From contig NZ_BJOV01000005.1 in assembly GCF_009932475.1 (NCBI RefSeq), positions 1,612,001-1,676,000 of the forward strand: a stretch of 64,000 bases of DNA, read 5' to 3'. Every line of letters begins with the position of its first letter. Position 1 is the stretch's first letter. The stretch is from Gordonia spumicola (GTDB taxonomy: Bacteria; Actinomycetota; Actinomycetes; Mycobacteriales; Mycobacteriaceae). Made by a program: the position numbers and the translations under genes. The notes under the pieces were generated by a model. The model worked only from the letters and a program-made list of their open reading frames with translations. It was not told the DNA's origin and ran no database searches. Of this stretch, positions 1-10,095 are shown piece by piece.

Positions 1-628
1 CGAACGTCCCCGTGTAGCTGCCCGGCGTTCCACCCTGTGCGTACACGTTGAAGACGTACCCGGTGATGAAGCCGACGAAGCAGACGAAGCCGCAGAGCAG
101 GAAAGCGACGACCATCGTGGCGAGCAGACGCGGCGAGATGAGCCGCTGGATGGGATTGACGCCCATCACCTTCATCGCGTCGATCTCGTCGCGGATCGTG
201 CGCGAGCCGAGGTCGGCGGCGATGGCCGATCCGACCGCGCCCGCGAGCAGCAGCGACGTGACGAGCGGAGCGCCCTGTCGGATGACACCGAGACCGGTCG
301 CGGCGCCGGAGAACGACGTGGCTCCGATCTGCCCGGCGATGTTCGACACCTGGATCGAGACGATGACCCCGATCGGGATGGCGACGAGCAGTGTCGGGAA
401 CACCGATGTCGACGCCATGAAGGCGCACTGGCGGACGAACTCCTTGAACGGGAACCGCCGCTTCGCGATGTCGGTGGCGAGGACTTTGAAGACTTCGACG
501 AACATCGCCAGTTGTCGGCCGAACGTCTCGAACGACTTGGTGACGTGTTCGTGAAACCAGGTGCCGACACCGCTGCGAGACCACCGCTCGCCCAATCCGG
601 CGCGACTGCCGATCGTTTCCGTGCTCAC
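1..628 (-). CDS. YrbE/MlaE-family ABC transporter permease (5' part, runs off the window)
   Basis: The first roughly 209 residues are visible; the 3' end lies beyond base 1. The protein has hydrophobic segments and the family signature DEIDAMKVMGVNP after an AADLGSRTIR stretch. This is typical of the YrbEA/MlaE permeases that pair with Mce-type substrate-binding proteins and an MlaF ATPase to move lipids across the envelope of mycolata. The GTG start at 628 is a best guess: a GGGGA stretch lies immediately against it, so a slightly different start is possible. No Mce gene is in view; any partner would lie to the left. The family call is firm; the substrate is unknown. Confidence 0.85.
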   Translation of the reverse strand, partial: MSTETIGSRAGLGERWSRSGVGTWFHEHVTKSFETFGRQLAMFVEVFKVLATDIAKRRFPFKEFVRQCAFMASTSVFPTLLVAIPIGVIVSIQVSNIAGQIGATSFSGAATGLGVIRQGAPLVTSLLLAGAVGSAIAADLGSRTIRDEIDAMKVMGVNPIQRLISPRLLATMVVAFLLCGFVCFVGFITGYVFNVYAQGGTPGSYTGTF

Positions 629-1004
629 TCCCCTGCCTTCACATCGTCGAGTGTCGTGCGGGAAGTGGTCGACGTCGCCGTCGACCCATCCCCCTGGTCG
701 TTCTCGATGCGTCCGGGCCATGCCTGGGCATCGTGTGCGTAGGAGCATACACAGAAGAGCCGCTTCGCAGTGCCAGGGGTCACAGATAAAATTCAATCGA
801 GACCCGCCCCACAGCATAGGTCGTGGTCACAGGGTTTTCTCAGCTTTGACCCGACGGCATGCCAGATGAGTCAGGATTGTTCGACGGTTGATCGAACAGG
901 TGAATCCGCTCGGCTCCTCGGGTCGCGGCCGATCGAGGAGGAATAGCGTTCTCAGCAGTCGACAAACCGGGATGCCCGGGAGCGACCGTCGCATGGAGGA
1001 CGCC
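629..1004. other. Divergent intergenic region between yrbE and the secreted paralogue pair
   Basis: These 376 bases hold no convincing gene; the short ORFs here are shadows. The centre (about 740-870) is less GC-rich than its surroundings and should hold the promoters for both directions. I could not fix a -35/-10 pair with confidence. A 7-bp inverted repeat at 878-898 is listed separately. Confidence 0.5.
878..898. promoter_or_regulatory. Candidate operator: TGTTCGA-N7-TCGAACA inverted repeat
   Basis: A perfect 7-bp inverted repeat (TGTTCGA at 878-884, TCGAACA at 892-898) with a 7-bp spacer lies about 107 bp before the ATG of the first secreted paralogue. Its symmetry and spacing fit binding of a dimeric repressor. 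The half-sites are in the opposite order to a LexA box, so this is not an SOS box. The regulator is unknown. Confidence 0.35.
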
Positions 1005-1565
1005 ATGTCCACTGTCCGTACCGTCGTCACGAGCGCGCTCGCGCTCACCATCGCCTGCCTGACAGCCGTCGCCGCGCCAGGGGTCGCACACGCCGGGCCG
1101 CCGGGCCCGCGATCACCCGATTTCGGCTCGTCCAGCCTGCCCGCCCCCGGACGCGAACCACGCCAACAGTTCAAGGTCCACTTCAACTTCTTCGTCGACC
1201 GAACCGAAGAGAACTACGGCGTGACGATCAAGACCGCGTACTCGAACTGCGTCGAGGAGGCCGCACCCGCCAACCTGTCGTTCACGGTGCCGATGAAGCC
1301 CCGCGACTTCGACGTGGAGCGCACCGAGACGTTCACCATGCAGCCGGAGGACCGCCTCAGCGGTGCGGGCTTCCCGACCCTCTGCATGTTCCAGACCACC
1401 TACCAGGTGTGGGCCGTGCACGTGACGACGTCGACCGGGACCCAGGACTGGCAGGTCGAGTTGCAGAACGGCGACGTCGTATGGGGTAAGGCAGGCAAGC
1501 GGATCATCGTCGACCGGGTGGCCGACGGCGTCGAGGTCTACATCCTCGGATCGGACCTCGGATGA
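1005..1565 (+). CDS. Secreted protein of unknown function, paralogue 1
   Basis: This 186-residue protein starts at ATG 1005 behind a clear GGAGG (994-999). Residues 1-30 form a typical Sec signal peptide ending AHA. The mature part has two cysteines (in YSNCVEEA and TLCMFQ) and a Tyr/Trp-containing block YQVWAVHV followed by DWQVEL. The next gene has the same plan (C...C, YAVWAVHI, DWQVEF), so the two are tandem paralogues and the cysteines probably form a conserved disulfide. The genes overlap by 4 bp (ATGA), which implies translational coupling. I recognise no domain and assign no function. It may act in the cell envelope or outside the cell. Confidence 0.8.
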   Translation: MSTVRTVVTSALALTIACLTAVAAPGVAHAGPPGPRSPDFGSSSLPAPGREPRQQFKVHFNFFVDRTEENYGVTIKTAYSNCVEEAAPANLSFTVPMKPRDFDVERTETFTMQPEDRLSGAGFPTLCMFQTTYQVWAVHVTTSTGTQDWQVELQNGDVVWGKAGKRIIVDRVADGVEVYILGSDLG

Positions 1566-2110
1566 ACACCGCGGTCAGGCGCTGCGCCCTCGCCGCCACA
1601 ACACTCGCCGTGCTCGCCGTCGCGCCCGCGCCCCGCGCCGCGGCCCTCCCCGACTTCGGGTCGCTCGGCACCGGGTCGCTCGACCCGCGCCCACCGGGCG
1701 CCGACTACCTGGAGGAGCACTTCGACGTCAACTTCGTGTTCGAGTCACGCCCGTCGTCGTCCGTCCTCTATCGCACCGAGATCACCTCGGCGCGCAGCCA
1801 CTGCGTCGACGCCATGTCGCCGACCTCGCTGACGTTCAACCAGACGGTCGCCGCGGGCGCCGCCGACGGGACGCGCAAAGAGGTGTTCAGCTACGACCCG
1901 TCACCCGAGTTCGACGGCCTCATCCCCAAGTACTGCTTCTGGGAGAACAACTACGCGGTGTGGGCGGTGCACATCTACATCGACGGAGCCGACCGCCAGG
2001 ACTGGCAGGTGGAGTTCCTCAACGGCAGCGGCATCGGCTACGGCACCGCGGGCGGCAAGATCTCCGTCACCCAGCAGGGACTCAGCGTGACCGTCCGCAT
2101 CAAACGCTGA
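1562..2110 (+). CDS. Secreted protein of unknown function, paralogue 2
   Basis: This 182-residue protein has an N-terminal signal peptide (MNTAVRRC onward, cleavage near PRAAA). It is a diverged copy of the preceding gene: both share a proline-rich start with DFG, two cysteines (RSHCVDAM and KYCFWENN), the block YAVWAVHIYI and DWQVEFLNG. It starts inside the stop of paralogue 1, so both are probably made together. The copies have diverged a good deal outside these blocks, which argues for an old duplication kept by selection. The function is unknown. A two-subunit secreted complex is possible but is only inference. Confidence 0.8.
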   Translation: MNTAVRRCALAATTLAVLAVAPAPRAAALPDFGSLGTGSLDPRPPGADYLEEHFDVNFVFESRPSSSVLYRTEITSARSHCVDAMSPTSLTFNQTVAAGAADGTRKEVFSYDPSPEFDGLIPKYCFWENNYAVWAVHIYIDGADRQDWQVEFLNGSGIGYGTAGGKISVTQQGLSVTVRIKR

Positions 2111-2147
2111 ACACCGGCTCGCCCGCGAACTCGGCGCTCCCGGACGG

Positions 2148-3539
2148 CTAAGTCAGGTAGCCGTACGCGGGAGTGCCGGGTTCGAGCCGCTCGACGTTCA
2201 GTCGCGAATGCGCCATCCGGCGTTCGAGGCCGTCGAGCCCGGACCGTTCGCCGAGTTCGATGCCGACGAGCGCCGCGCCGGTGTCCCGGTTGTTGCGCTT
2301 GACGTACTCGAACAAGGTGATGTCGTCGTCCGGTCCGAGGACGTCATCGAGGAATCGACGCAGGGCCCCTGGCTCCTGGGGGAAGTTGACCAGGAAATAG
2401 TGCTTGAGACCGCGGTGGACGAGCGACCGTTCGATGATCTCCCCGTAGCGGGACACGTCGTTGTTGCCGCCGGACACCAGCGACACGACCCTGGCTCCGG
2501 GGGCGATCGGCAGGTCGACCAGGGCCGCCGTGGTCAACGCGCCCGCGGGCTCGGCGATGATCCCCTCGTTCTGGTAGAGCTCGAGCATCGTCGAGCAGAT
2601 CGCACCCTCGTCGACGTGGGTGATCGTCACGCTGCCCGGCGCGAGGTCGACGTCGGCGGCGTCGATCACCGGGACGGCCGGACTGTCCGTGATGTCGGCG
2701 AGCACCGGATGGTCGACCACCCGAGCTCCCGCCGCCGCCATCACAGCGTGACCGAGGCCGCCGATCCGCTTGACCGACGCGCCGTCGACGAACGGATCGA
2801 TCGTCTCCAGCGTGTACGGCGAACCGTTGACCAGCGCGGCGGCGAGCGACACCGCCCCGGACGGCTCGACGCCGACGATCGCGACGTCCGGATGGACGGC
2901 CCGTAGATAGGTGACGATGCCCGCCATGCAGCCGCCTCCGCCGACCGGCAGGACGACGACGTCGGGAGCCCCGTCGAGCTGGTCGATGATCTCCCTGGCG
3001 ATCGTGCCCTGGCCGGACGCCGTCCGGGCGTCGTCGAAGGCGTGAATCCAGGTGGCCCCGGTGCGCATCACGTCGGACTGGGCGGCCGACGCGGCGGCGT
3101 CGTACGTGTCGCCGACCGCGATCAGTTCGACGAAACCGTCGCCGTGCCAGACGATGCGGTCCCGCTTCTGCTTGGGCGTGGTGGTCGGCACGTAGATCCG
3201 GCCGCGGACCTTCATGGTGGCGCAGGCGAACGCGACGCCCTGCGCGTGGTTTCCGGCGCTCGCGGCGACCACTCCGGCCGCGAGTTCGGCGTCGGACAGC
3301 TGCGCCATCACGTTGTACGCGCCGCGGATCTTGTACGAGCGGACGGTCTGCAGGTCTTCACGCTTGAGGTGGATCCGTGCACCGGTGTCGCGAGACAGCC
3401 GCGGGCACGGGTCGAGCGGGGTGTTCGAGACGACGCCTTCCAGCCTCCGCGCCGCCGCGAGAATGCTGTCGCGGGTCAGACCGGGGACGGGATGCTCAGA
3501 ACTCTCGACTGCTCTCGACGGCGTACTCACGTCGTCCAT
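2148..3539 (-). CDS. ilvA: Threonine ammonia-lyase (biosynthetic threonine deaminase)
   Basis: IlvA makes 2-oxobutanoate from threonine, the first committed step of isoleucine synthesis. The PLP lysine lies in RSYKIRGAYN near residue 68. Other fold-II PLP-enzyme marks are SAGNHAQGVA and the phosphate-binding glycine loop PVGGGG. The last 100 or so residues, from RSLVHRGLKHYFLVNFPQEPG, form the ACT-like regulatory domain of the IlvA family. The length of 463 residues suits the single-ACT, actinobacterial type. The start could also be GTG at 3530. Its 5' end overlaps the 3' end of the small membrane gene upstream by about 44 bp, so the two may be translated from one transcript. Confidence 0.93.
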   Translation of the reverse strand: MDDVSTPSRAVESSEHPVPGLTRDSILAAARRLEGVVSNTPLDPCPRLSRDTGARIHLKREDLQTVRSYKIRGAYNVMAQLSDAELAAGVVAASAGNHAQGVAFACATMKVRGRIYVPTTTPKQKRDRIVWHGDGFVELIAVGDTYDAAASAAQSDVMRTGATWIHAFDDARTASGQGTIAREIIDQLDGAPDVVVLPVGGGGCMAGIVTYLRAVHPDVAIVGVEPSGAVSLAAALVNGSPYTLETIDPFVDGASVKRIGGLGHAVMAAAGARVVDHPVLADITDSPAVPVIDAADVDLAPGSVTITHVDEGAICSTMLELYQNEGIIAEPAGALTTAALVDLPIAPGARVVSLVSGGNNDVSRYGEIIERSLVHRGLKHYFLVNFPQEPGALRRFLDDVLGPDDDITLFEYVKRNNRDTGAALVGIELGERSGLDGLERRMAHSRLNVERLEPGTPAYGYLT

Positions 3540-3780
3540 CGTCCCACCGTCGGCCGTACCAGGCGTACCCGCCCCACCATGCGACGGTCGCGATCACGAC
3601 GGCCGTCCAGGCGGCCGCCGTCACCGAGCCGCCGACCGCCACCACGACCACGGTGCCGAGGACACCGCCGACCACCGCGAGAACCTTGTTCAACGGCCAG
3701 TCGACGCCCGCGACGTCGACGGTCGGCATCGCGTGTGCCGCGGCGCGGTTCAGGGTGGTCATACGACCATCGTAGACCAT
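3496..3780 (-). CDS. Small membrane protein, unknown function
   Basis: A protein of about 94 residues with two adjacent hydrophobic segments (KVLAVVGGVLGTVVVVAVGG and AAAWTAVVIATVAWWGGYAW) and a charged C-terminal tail. The start is uncertain: ATG 3780, or ATG 3762 giving MTTLNRAAA. It overlaps the start of ilvA by about 44 bp in another frame and reads the same way, so it may be translated with ilvA. The helix pair and the codon pattern suggest a real gene, but I do not recognise a family. Confidence 0.55.
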   Translation of the reverse strand: MVYDGRMTTLNRAAAHAMPTVDVAGVDWPLNKVLAVVGGVLGTVVVVAVGGSVTAAAWTAVVIATVAWWGGYAWYGRRWDDGRREYAVESSREF

Positions 3781-3785
3781 CCTGA

Positions 3786-3809
3786 TCAAAAGATTCGGCT
3801 CCCCGAATC
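3786..3809 (-). terminator. Intrinsic terminator after dnaE
   Basis: On the minus strand, GATTCGG-GGAG-CCGAATC folds into a 7-bp hairpin followed directly by TTTTGATC. The position, 47 nt past the dnaE stop and just before the small membrane gene, fits a terminator that separates dnaE from the ilvA pair. Confidence 0.6.
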
Positions 3810-3855
3810 ATGATGTGTCGCACACCCCATCGACTTCGCTCGGGGATCGAGACCC

Positions 3856-6800
3856 TCAGGTGAGGCAGCTGGGCCCGAGCAGTGCCTTCAGGTCTCCCAT
3901 CAGCGCGGACGACGGGTTCACGCGCAACGCGTCCATGAGCCGCAGCTGGGTCTGCTTACGCTCGCTGACGAGCGTCACGTGGACGTCGGACGTGCCTGGA
4001 TGCCGCACGAGGACCTGCTTCAAGGCGCCGATGCGGTCGGGAGTGCATCGGTTCGCTGCGAGCGTCAGCATCAGCGGCTTGGACGTGCCGACCGCGGTGA
4101 GGTCGGGCACCGCGAGGTCGTTGGCGCTGATCATCAGCGACTCGTCGCGCTTGTTCACCCTGGCCTTCACCAGCACGATGTTGTCCTGCACCAGATCCAT
4201 GCCGTACGCGGTGAACGCGCGCGGGAAGAAGTACACCTCGACGCCGCCGACCATGTCCTCGATCGTGACGGCGGCCCACGGCTCGCCCTTCTTGTTCACA
4301 CGACGCGTCACCGACGAGATGATGCCGCCGATCGTGATCTGCGCGCCGTCTGCCACCGTGCCTTCGAGAAGTGTGGTGATCGACGTGTCGGTCTGCGCCG
4401 AGATCGCATGCTCCACCCCGGCCAGCGGGTGCCCGGACACGTACAGGCCGAGCATGTCGCGTTCGAGCGCCAGCTTGTGCTTGTTGTCCCATTCCTCGTC
4501 GGGGACCCTGACGGCGAAGACGTCGCCGACGTCTTCCACGTCGGCCCCGCCGAACAGATCGAACTGGCCCATCGCCTCGGCCTTCTTGGTCCCGAGAACC
4601 GAGTCGACGGCGTCCGCGTGCACGAGGAACAGTCCCTTGCGCGGATGCTCCATCGAGTCGAACGCGCCGGCCTTGACCAGCGACTCGGTCACCTTCTTGG
4701 TGCACGCGACGACGTCGATCTTGCCGAGGTAGTCCGAGAAGTTTGCGTACGAGCCCTTGCTCTCGCGGGTCGCGATGATCGACGACACCACGCCGGAGCC
4801 GACGTTGCGGATCGCGGCGAGACCGAACCGGATGTCTTCGCCGACGGCGGCGAAGTCGGCCCGCGACTCGTTCACGTCCGGCGGAAGGACCGTGATGCCC
4901 ATCTTCCGGCAGTCCGCCAGATAGATCGCCGCCTTGTCCTTGTCGTCGCCGACCGAGGTGAGCAGGCCCGCCATGTACTCGGCCGGGTAGTTGGCCTTCA
5001 GGTAGGCGGTCCAGAACGACACGAGACCGTAGCCCGCGGCGTGCGACTTGTTGAACGCGTAGCCGGCGAACGGCAGGACGGTGTCCCACAGTGCGGTGAT
5101 CGCCGCCTGCGAGAAGCCGTTCTTCTTCATGCCCTCCGCGAAGCCGTCGTAGGCCTCGTCGAGGATCTCCTTCTTCTTCTTGCCCATCGCGCGGCGCAGC
5201 AGGTCGGCCTCGCCGAGCGAGTAGCCTGCCACCTTCTGCGCGATCTGCATGATCTGCTCCTGGTAGACGATCAGACCGAACGTCTCCGAGAGGATCTCCT
5301 TGAGCGGCTCCTCCAGCTCGGGGTGGATCGGCTTGATGTCCTGCAGACCGTTCTTGCGCTTGGCGTAGTCGGTGTGCGCGTTCACGCCCATCGGACCCGG
5401 ACGGTACAGCGCCAGGACCGCCACGATGTCCTCGAAGCCGGTCGGCTGCATCAGCTTGAGGAGTTCGCGCATGGCGGCGCCGTCGAGCTGGAACACGCCG
5501 AGTGTGTCGCCGCGGGCAAGCAGCTCGTACGTGGCCGCGTCTTCCAACGGAAGCGTGTCGAGGTCGAGGTCGATCCCCCGGTTGGTCTTGATGTTCTCGA
5601 TCGCGTCGCCGATGACCGTCAGGTTGCGCAGACCGAGGAAGTCCATCTTGAGCAGGCCGATGGCCTCGCACGACGGATAGTCCCAGCCGGTGATGATCGC
5701 GCCGTCCTGCGCGCGCTTCCACACCGGGATCGCGTCCGTCAGCGGTTCGCTCGACATGATCACCGCGCAGGCGTGGACGCCCGCGTTGCGGATCAGGCCC
5801 TCGAGACCGAGGGCCGTGTCGTAGATGCGCTTGACGTCGGGATCGGTGTCGATGAGGGTGCGGACCTCCGACGCCTCGCCGTACCGCTCATGATCGGGGT
5901 CGGTGATGCCCGACACCGAGATGTCCTTCGCCATGATGGGCGGCGGCAGCGCCTTCGTGATGCGGTCGGCGATCGCGAAACCCGGCTGGCCGAACTGGAC
6001 GCGGGCCGAGTCCTTGATCGCGGCCTTCGTCTTGATCGTGCCGAACGTGATCACCTGGGCGACCTTGTCGTTGCCCCACTTCTGCGAGGCGTAGACGATC
6101 ATCTCGCCGCGTCGGCGGTCGTCGAAGTCGATGTCGATGTCGGGCATGGACACGCGCTCGGGGTTGAGGAATCGCTCGAACAGCAGACCGTGCGGGATCG
6201 GGTCGATGTTGGTGATGCCGAGCGCCCACGCGACGAGCGAACCAGCGGCGCTGCCTCGGCCGGGTCCCACGCGGATGCCGACTTCGAGGGCGTGCTTGAT
6301 GAGGTCGCCGACCACCAGGAAGTAGGCGGGGAAGCCCATCTGGTTGATGACGCGCAGTTCGTATTCGGCCCGCTCGGTGTAGTTCTCCGGGACGGTCTGG
6401 CCGGTGAAGCGGCGGTCGAGGCCCGCCATCACCTCGTGCGAGAGCCACGACTCCTGCGTGAAGCCCTCGGGCACCGGGAAGATCGGCATGCGGTCGCGGT
6501 GCGTGAACACGTCGGCGTACGAGGTGACGCGCTCCCCGATCTCGACGGTGTTGTCGCACGCGCCGGGGACCTGGTGATCCCACAGTTCGCGCATCTCGTC
6601 GGCCGACTTCAGGTAGTAGCCGTCGCCGTCGAACTTGAACCGGGTCGGGTCGGACAGCGTCTTGCCGGTCTGCACACACAGCAGCGCCTCGTGCGACGTC
6701 GCCTGCTCGCGCGTCACGTAATGGCAGTCGTTGGTGACGATCGGCTTGATGCCGAGCTTGCGTCCGATGTCGAGCAGACCCGAGCGGACCCTGGACTCGA

Positions 6801-7389
6801 TCTCGAGACCGTGCTCCATGAGTTCGAGGTAGAAGTTGTCCTTGCCGAAGATGTCCTGCCATTTGGCGGCGGCGGCAAGCGCCTCCTGCTCGTGGCCCAG
6901 ACGCAGACGGGTCTGCACCTCGCCGGACGGACAGCCGGTGGTCGCGATGATGCCCTTCGCGTGCTCGGCGATGATGTCGGCGTCCATGCGCGACCATTTG
7001 CCGAGCTGCCCCTCCAACGACGCCAGAGACGACAGTTTGAACAAGTTGCGCAGGCCGTCGGCGTTCTCGGCGACCATCGTCATGTGCGTGTACGCGCCCG
7101 AACCGGACACGTCGTCGGACTTCTGGTCGCGCGTGCCCCACAGGACGCGTTTGGTGTTGAAGCGGCTGTCCGGCGCGATGTACGCCTCGATGCCGATGAT
7201 CGGGGTGATGTCGTGCTTGCGCGCCGCGTTGTAGAACTCGGACGCGCCGAACATGTTGCCGTGGTCGGTCATCCCGATGGCCGTCATCCCGAGCCGTTTG
7301 GCCTCGGTGAACAACGGCGACACCTTGGCCGCACCGTCCAACATCGAGTACTCGGTGTGGTTGTGCAGATGGACGAACGACCCCGACAC
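3856..7389 (-). CDS. dnaE1: DNA polymerase III alpha subunit (replicative)
   Basis: This 1177-residue protein is the catalytic subunit of the replicative polymerase. The N-terminus begins [18 protein letters not shown], the start of the PHP domain, followed by MTDHGNM. The polymerase active-site motif [12 protein letters not shown] is near residue 416. [16 protein letters not shown] and RRAMGKKK are typical family-C motifs further along. An OB-fold region occupies the C-terminal part ([13 protein letters not shown]). The start is GTG 7389 with GGGGAG six bases upstream. The length and motifs match DnaE1 rather than the error-prone DnaE2. The gene lies 112 bp downstream of the RluA-family gene on the same strand and ends before a T-tailed hairpin. 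Confidence 0.97.
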   Translation of the reverse strand: MSGSFVHLHNHTEYSMLDGAAKVSPLFTEAKRLGMTAIGMTDHGNMFGASEFYNAARKHDITPIIGIEAYIAPDSRFNTKRVLWGTRDQKSDDVSGSGAYTHMTMVAENADGLRNLFKLSSLASLEGQLGKWSRMDADIIAEHAKGIIATTGCPSGEVQTRLRLGHEQEALAAAAKWQDIFGKDNFYLELMEHGLEIESRVRSGLLDIGRKLGIKPIVTNDCHYVTREQATSHEALLCVQTGKTLSDPTRFKFDGDGYYLKSADEMRELWDHQVPGACDNTVEIGERVTSYADVFTHRDRMPIFPVPEGFTQESWLSHEVMAGLDRRFTGQTVPENYTERAEYELRVINQMGFPAYFLVVGDLIKHALEVGIRVGPGRGSAAGSLVAWALGITNIDPIPHGLLFERFLNPERVSMPDIDIDFDDRRRGEMIVYASQKWGNDKVAQVITFGTIKTKAAIKDSARVQFGQPGFAIADRITKALPPPIMAKDISVSGITDPDHERYGEASEVRTLIDTDPDVKRIYDTALGLEGLIRNAGVHACAVIMSSEPLTDAIPVWKRAQDGAIITGWDYPSCEAIGLLKMDFLGLRNLTVIGDAIENIKTNRGIDLDLDTLPLEDAATYELLARGDTLGVFQLDGAAMRELLKLMQPTGFEDIVAVLALYRPGPMGVNAHTDYAKRKNGLQDIKPIHPELEEPLKEILSETFGLIVYQEQIMQIAQKVAGYSLGEADLLRRAMGKKKKEILDEAYDGFAEGMKKNGFSQAAITALWDTVLPFAGYAFNKSHAAGYGLVSFWTAYLKANYPAEYMAGLLTSVGDDKDKAAIYLADCRKMGITVLPPDVNESRADFAAVGEDIRFGLAAIRNVGSGVVSSIIATRESKGSYANFSDYLGKIDVVACTKKVTESLVKAGAFDSMEHPRKGLFLVHADAVDSVLGTKKAEAMGQFDLFGGADVEDVGDVFAVRVPDEEWDNKHKLALERDMLGLYVSGHPLAGVEHAISAQTDTSITTLLEGTVADGAQITIGGIISSVTRRVNKKGEPWAAVTIEDMVGGVEVYFFPRAFTAYGMDLVQDNIVLVKARVNKRDESLMISANDLAVPDLTAVGTSKPLMLTLAANRCTPDRIGALKQVLVRHPGTSDVHVTLVSERKQTQLRLMDALRVNPSSALMGDLKALLGPSCLT

Positions 7390-7501
7390 GTGCGGCTCCC
7401 CTGATCAGATTCGGCTTCGAATGACACCACTGTATGCCGCGGGTACGACAGCTCGGATCCGGCACACGCGGCTGTGACGGATGAGACGACGACGGCCGCC
7501 G

Positions 7502-8428
7502 TCAGACCGCGCGCAACACGTCGAGAGCGTGCTGCAGATCATCCGGGTAGTCCGTGGTGAACTGCACCCGACGGCCGTCGGCCGGATGCGCGAACGCCAA
7601 CGACCGAGCGTGCAGCCACTGCCGGTCCAGGCCGAGTCGCTCGGCGAGCTTCGGGTCGGCTCCGTACGTCGGGTCGCCCGCGCACGGATGATGCAACGCC
7701 GAGAAGTGCACGCGGATCTGGTGGGTGCGGCCCGTCTCCAGGTGCACGTCGAGCAGGGACGCGGCGGCGAACATCTCGAGCGTCTCGTAGTGCGTCGTCG
7801 ACGGCTTGCCGTTGGCGGTGACGGCGAACCGCCAGTCCGACCCCGGATGGCGGCCGATCGGCGCCTCGATGGTGCCCTCCGGCGGGTCCAGGTGGCCCTG
7901 CACCAGCGCGTGATACACCTTCTCCACCGTCCGGTACTTGAATGCACGTTTGAGCAGCGTGTACGCCCGCTCCGACGCGGCGACCACCATGATCCCCGAC
8001 GTCCCGACGTCGAGCCGGTGGACGATGCCCTGCCGCTCCTGAGCACCGGACGTCGAGATCCGGAAACCCGCAGCGGCGAGCGCGCCGATGACCGTCGGCC
8101 CGGTCCAGCCCTGAGACGGGTGCGCGGCCACGCCCGGCGGCTTGTCGACGACGACGATGTCCGAGTCGTGATAGATCACGTCGAGGTCGTCGACCGGTGT
8201 CGGCTCGATCGTCAGGGGACGCTCCGGTTCCGGGAGCGTCACGTCCAGCCAACTGCCCGCGACCAGCTTGTGGGCCTTGTCGACGCTCACGCCGTCCACC
8301 GTGATGTCGCCCGCGTCGGCCAGACCTGCCGACACGGTCCGCGACAGACCGAGCAGCCGTGCCACACCCGCGTCGGTCCGCATGCCGTGGAGTCCGTCGG
8401 GCACGGGCATCGCTCGTGAATCACGCAT
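7502..8428 (-). CDS. RluA-family 23S rRNA/tRNA pseudouridine synthase
   Basis: This 308-residue protein isomerises uridine to pseudouridine in structured RNA. It has an N-terminal S4-like RNA-binding segment and then the catalytic core with HRLDVGTSG, whose Asp is the nucleophile of the RluA/RluC/RluD family. [16 protein letters not shown] follows. The start overlaps the lspA stop by 8 bp (ATGCGTGA), as in the lspA-Rv1540 arrangement of mycobacteria, so lspA and this gene form a coupled pair. Which RNA position it modifies cannot be read from the sequence, so no Rlu letter is given. Confidence 0.92.
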   Translation of the reverse strand: MRDSRAMPVPDGLHGMRTDAGVARLLGLSRTVSAGLADAGDITVDGVSVDKAHKLVAGSWLDVTLPEPERPLTIEPTPVDDLDVIYHDSDIVVVDKPPGVAAHPSQGWTGPTVIGALAAAGFRISTSGAQERQGIVHRLDVGTSGIMVVAASERAYTLLKRAFKYRTVEKVYHALVQGHLDPPEGTIEAPIGRHPGSDWRFAVTANGKPSTTHYETLEMFAAASLLDVHLETGRTHQIRVHFSALHHPCAGDPTYGADPKLAERLGLDRQWLHARSLAFAHPADGRRVQFTTDYPDDLQHALDVLRAV

Positions 8429-9008
8429 CTTCGGTGGTCTCCTCGTCGTCGGTGTCGGCGGGCAGATTGCGGGCGGCCCAGCCCGTGCGGGTGCCGTCGT
8501 AGTCGTACCCGAGCAGCGTCAGGACCACCAGCAGGATCGCGCCGCACACGACGGCCGAATCGGCGACGTTAAAGGTCGGCCACCAGTCCCCGACCTTGAT
8601 GAAGTCGACGACGTGGCCGCGCAGCGGACCCGGCGACCGGAACATGCGGTCGGTGAGGTTGCCGATCGCACCGCCGAGGACGAGACCGAGGCCGATCACC
8701 CATCCCGTCGACACCAGCTTGGACGCGTACCGCACGATGCCGAGCACCACGGCCAGCGCCACGAACGTGAGGACCCACGTGTAGCCGGTCGCCATGGAGA
8801 ACGCCGCGCCGCTGTTGCGGATCAGGGTGAACGTGACGACGTCGCCGATCACACGCACCGGCTCGTACGGCGTCAGGAATGCGACGACGAGGACCTTGGT
8901 CAGCAGATCGAGCAGGTACACGGTCACCGCCACGAGGGCGAGCAGGGTCACGGTCCGGGCGGTGCTGCGCCCGGGCACGGTTTGCATCATCCCTCGATTG
9001 TCCCTCAT
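8421..9008 (-). CDS. lspA: Lipoprotein signal peptidase (signal peptidase II)
   Basis: LspA removes signal peptides from prolipoproteins after lipid attachment to the +1 cysteine. Four transmembrane helices are visible. The catalytic aspartates lie in GNLTDRM and FNVADSAV, with the conserved IRNSGAAFS loop between helices. The C-terminal tail is acidic. The start is uncertain: ATG 9008 gives [12 protein letters not shown] 8990 or 8987 is also possible, with GAGGG just upstream. A longer reading frame reaches 9047 but would overlap the divergent lipoprotein start. Several lipoproteins in this window are its likely substrates, including the one divergent from it. Confidence 0.93.
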   Translation of the reverse strand: MRDNRGMMQTVPGRSTARTVTLLALVAVTVYLLDLLTKVLVVAFLTPYEPVRVIGDVVTFTLIRNSGAAFSMATGYTWVLTFVALAVVLGIVRYASKLVSTGWVIGLGLVLGGAIGNLTDRMFRSPGPLRGHVVDFIKVGDWWPTFNVADSAVVCGAILLVVLTLLGYDYDGTRTGWAARNLPADTDDEETTEDA

Positions 9009-9032
9009 CGGCCGCCCACTACTCTCGGTGGC

Positions 9033-10028
9033 GTGAGTGATCCGCATGTGAACGCCCCCGCGCCCTCTCGACCGACGACCTCACGGCGCCGCACGGCGGC
9101 CGCGCTGGCGGTGTTCCCGCTGGGTGTGGCGGTGGCGTTGACCGGATGCTCGTCCGACGACGCGCCTGCGGCCGACACCGGCCCCTGTGCCGCGGCGTCG
9201 AGCGTCGACCGCGGCGGCGTCCGACCGATCCCGGTGGCCGCGGCGGACGTCACCGTCCTCGATCCGGGCACCGGCACGCCGACCGTCCTGACCCCGAGGC
9301 CGGACACCACCCGCGCGCAGACCGTCACCCTGACGACCGACTCGCTCGAGGCCAGCATCGCACCGGGGTCGGACAATCAGCAGCAGGTGCAGAAGACGCA
9401 GCAGAATCTCACCACGCCGATCACCGCCCGCGTGGTATGCGACGACCCGACCAACGTCGAATTCACCATCGGCACCCCCACGACCGCCGACACCGAGCTG
9501 ACTCCCGAACTCGCGGCGATCGCCGGATCTCCGGGCGGCGTCACATTCCGTCCGGGGTTGAACCCGCAGTCGTTGCGGTTGTTCCCGAACGACGCGTCCT
9601 CCTCGCCCGCGCGAAGCGCTCTCGAGCAGTCGTTCAGCGGGGCCTTCGATCACGCCGTGCCGCTCCCGACGCAGCCGGTCGGCGACGGCGCGACGTGGCA
9701 GGCGGTCCGCACGATCGTGTCGGCGGCGACCATCCGTCGCACCACCACCGTGACCCTGCAATCGCGGGTCGGCTCCGTGGTGACGTTGAAGGTGGACGTC
9801 GACGAGACGCCCGTCGACTCGGTGTTCCGCATCCCGGGGTCGTCGCAGACCCTGTCGATCGAGCGCTACTCGATGGCCGGGACCGGCGAGATCACGGTCG
9901 ACCTGACCTCGATGCTGCCGACGGGCGGCACCATCGTCACCAAGGGCGCCCGCGAACTCGTCGGCGACCCCGGTTCCGCGCCCCTGCTGCAGCAGAACGA
10001 GTACACCGTCACCTGGGCCACACCGTGA
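9033..10028 (+). CDS. Putative lipoprotein, unknown function
   Basis: This 331-residue protein starts at GTG 9033 (GTG 9048 is the alternative). After a basic N-terminus ([15 protein letters not shown]) comes a hydrophobic stretch with the lipobox ALTGC, so it should be anchored outside the membrane. The mature part is rich in Thr, Ser and Val and predicted beta-rich, with a single further Cys pair (GPCAA and RVVCDD). I recognise no enzyme motif. It diverges from lspA across a very short spacer. The gene ends just before a strong hairpin shared with the next, convergent lipoprotein gene. Confidence 0.75.
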   Translation: MSDPHVNAPAPSRPTTSRRRTAAALAVFPLGVAVALTGCSSDDAPAADTGPCAAASSVDRGGVRPIPVAAADVTVLDPGTGTPTVLTPRPDTTRAQTVTLTTDSLEASIAPGSDNQQQVQKTQQNLTTPITARVVCDDPTNVEFTIGTPTTADTELTPELAAIAGSPGGVTFRPGLNPQSLRLFPNDASSSPARSALEQSFSGAFDHAVPLPTQPVGDGATWQAVRTIVSAATIRRTTTVTLQSRVGSVVTLKVDVDETPVDSVFRIPGSSQTLSIERYSMAGTGEITVDLTSMLPTGGTIVTKGARELVGDPGSAPLLQQNEYTVTWATP

Positions 10029-10033
10029 TACGA

Positions 10034-10081
10034 CGAACGCCCCCGCAGTGATGGACCCGGTCCATCGTGCGGGGGCGTTCG
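10034..10081. terminator. Bidirectional hairpin terminator between two lipoprotein genes
   Basis: Two perfect 14-bp arms (CGAACGCCCCCGCA at 10034-10047 and its complement at 10068-10081) enclose a 20-base loop, exactly between two convergent stop codons. There is no long T-run, as is common in high-GC actinobacteria. Confidence 0.75.
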
Positions 10082-10095
10082 CGAGGCGTCTCGGC

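Noticed and set aside
3979..7404. A 1141-residue plus-strand reading frame opposite dnaE
   Set aside because: It is a high-GC shadow of dnaE in antisense. Its sequence is Arg/Asp/Val/His-biased without domains, and it covers the gene almost exactly.
7401..7425. A second GATTCGG-like sequence near the dnaE start resembling the terminator at 3792-3809
   Set aside because: The hairpin here is incomplete (GATTCGG against CGAATG) and it is in the leader of dnaE; the resemblance is short and may be chance.
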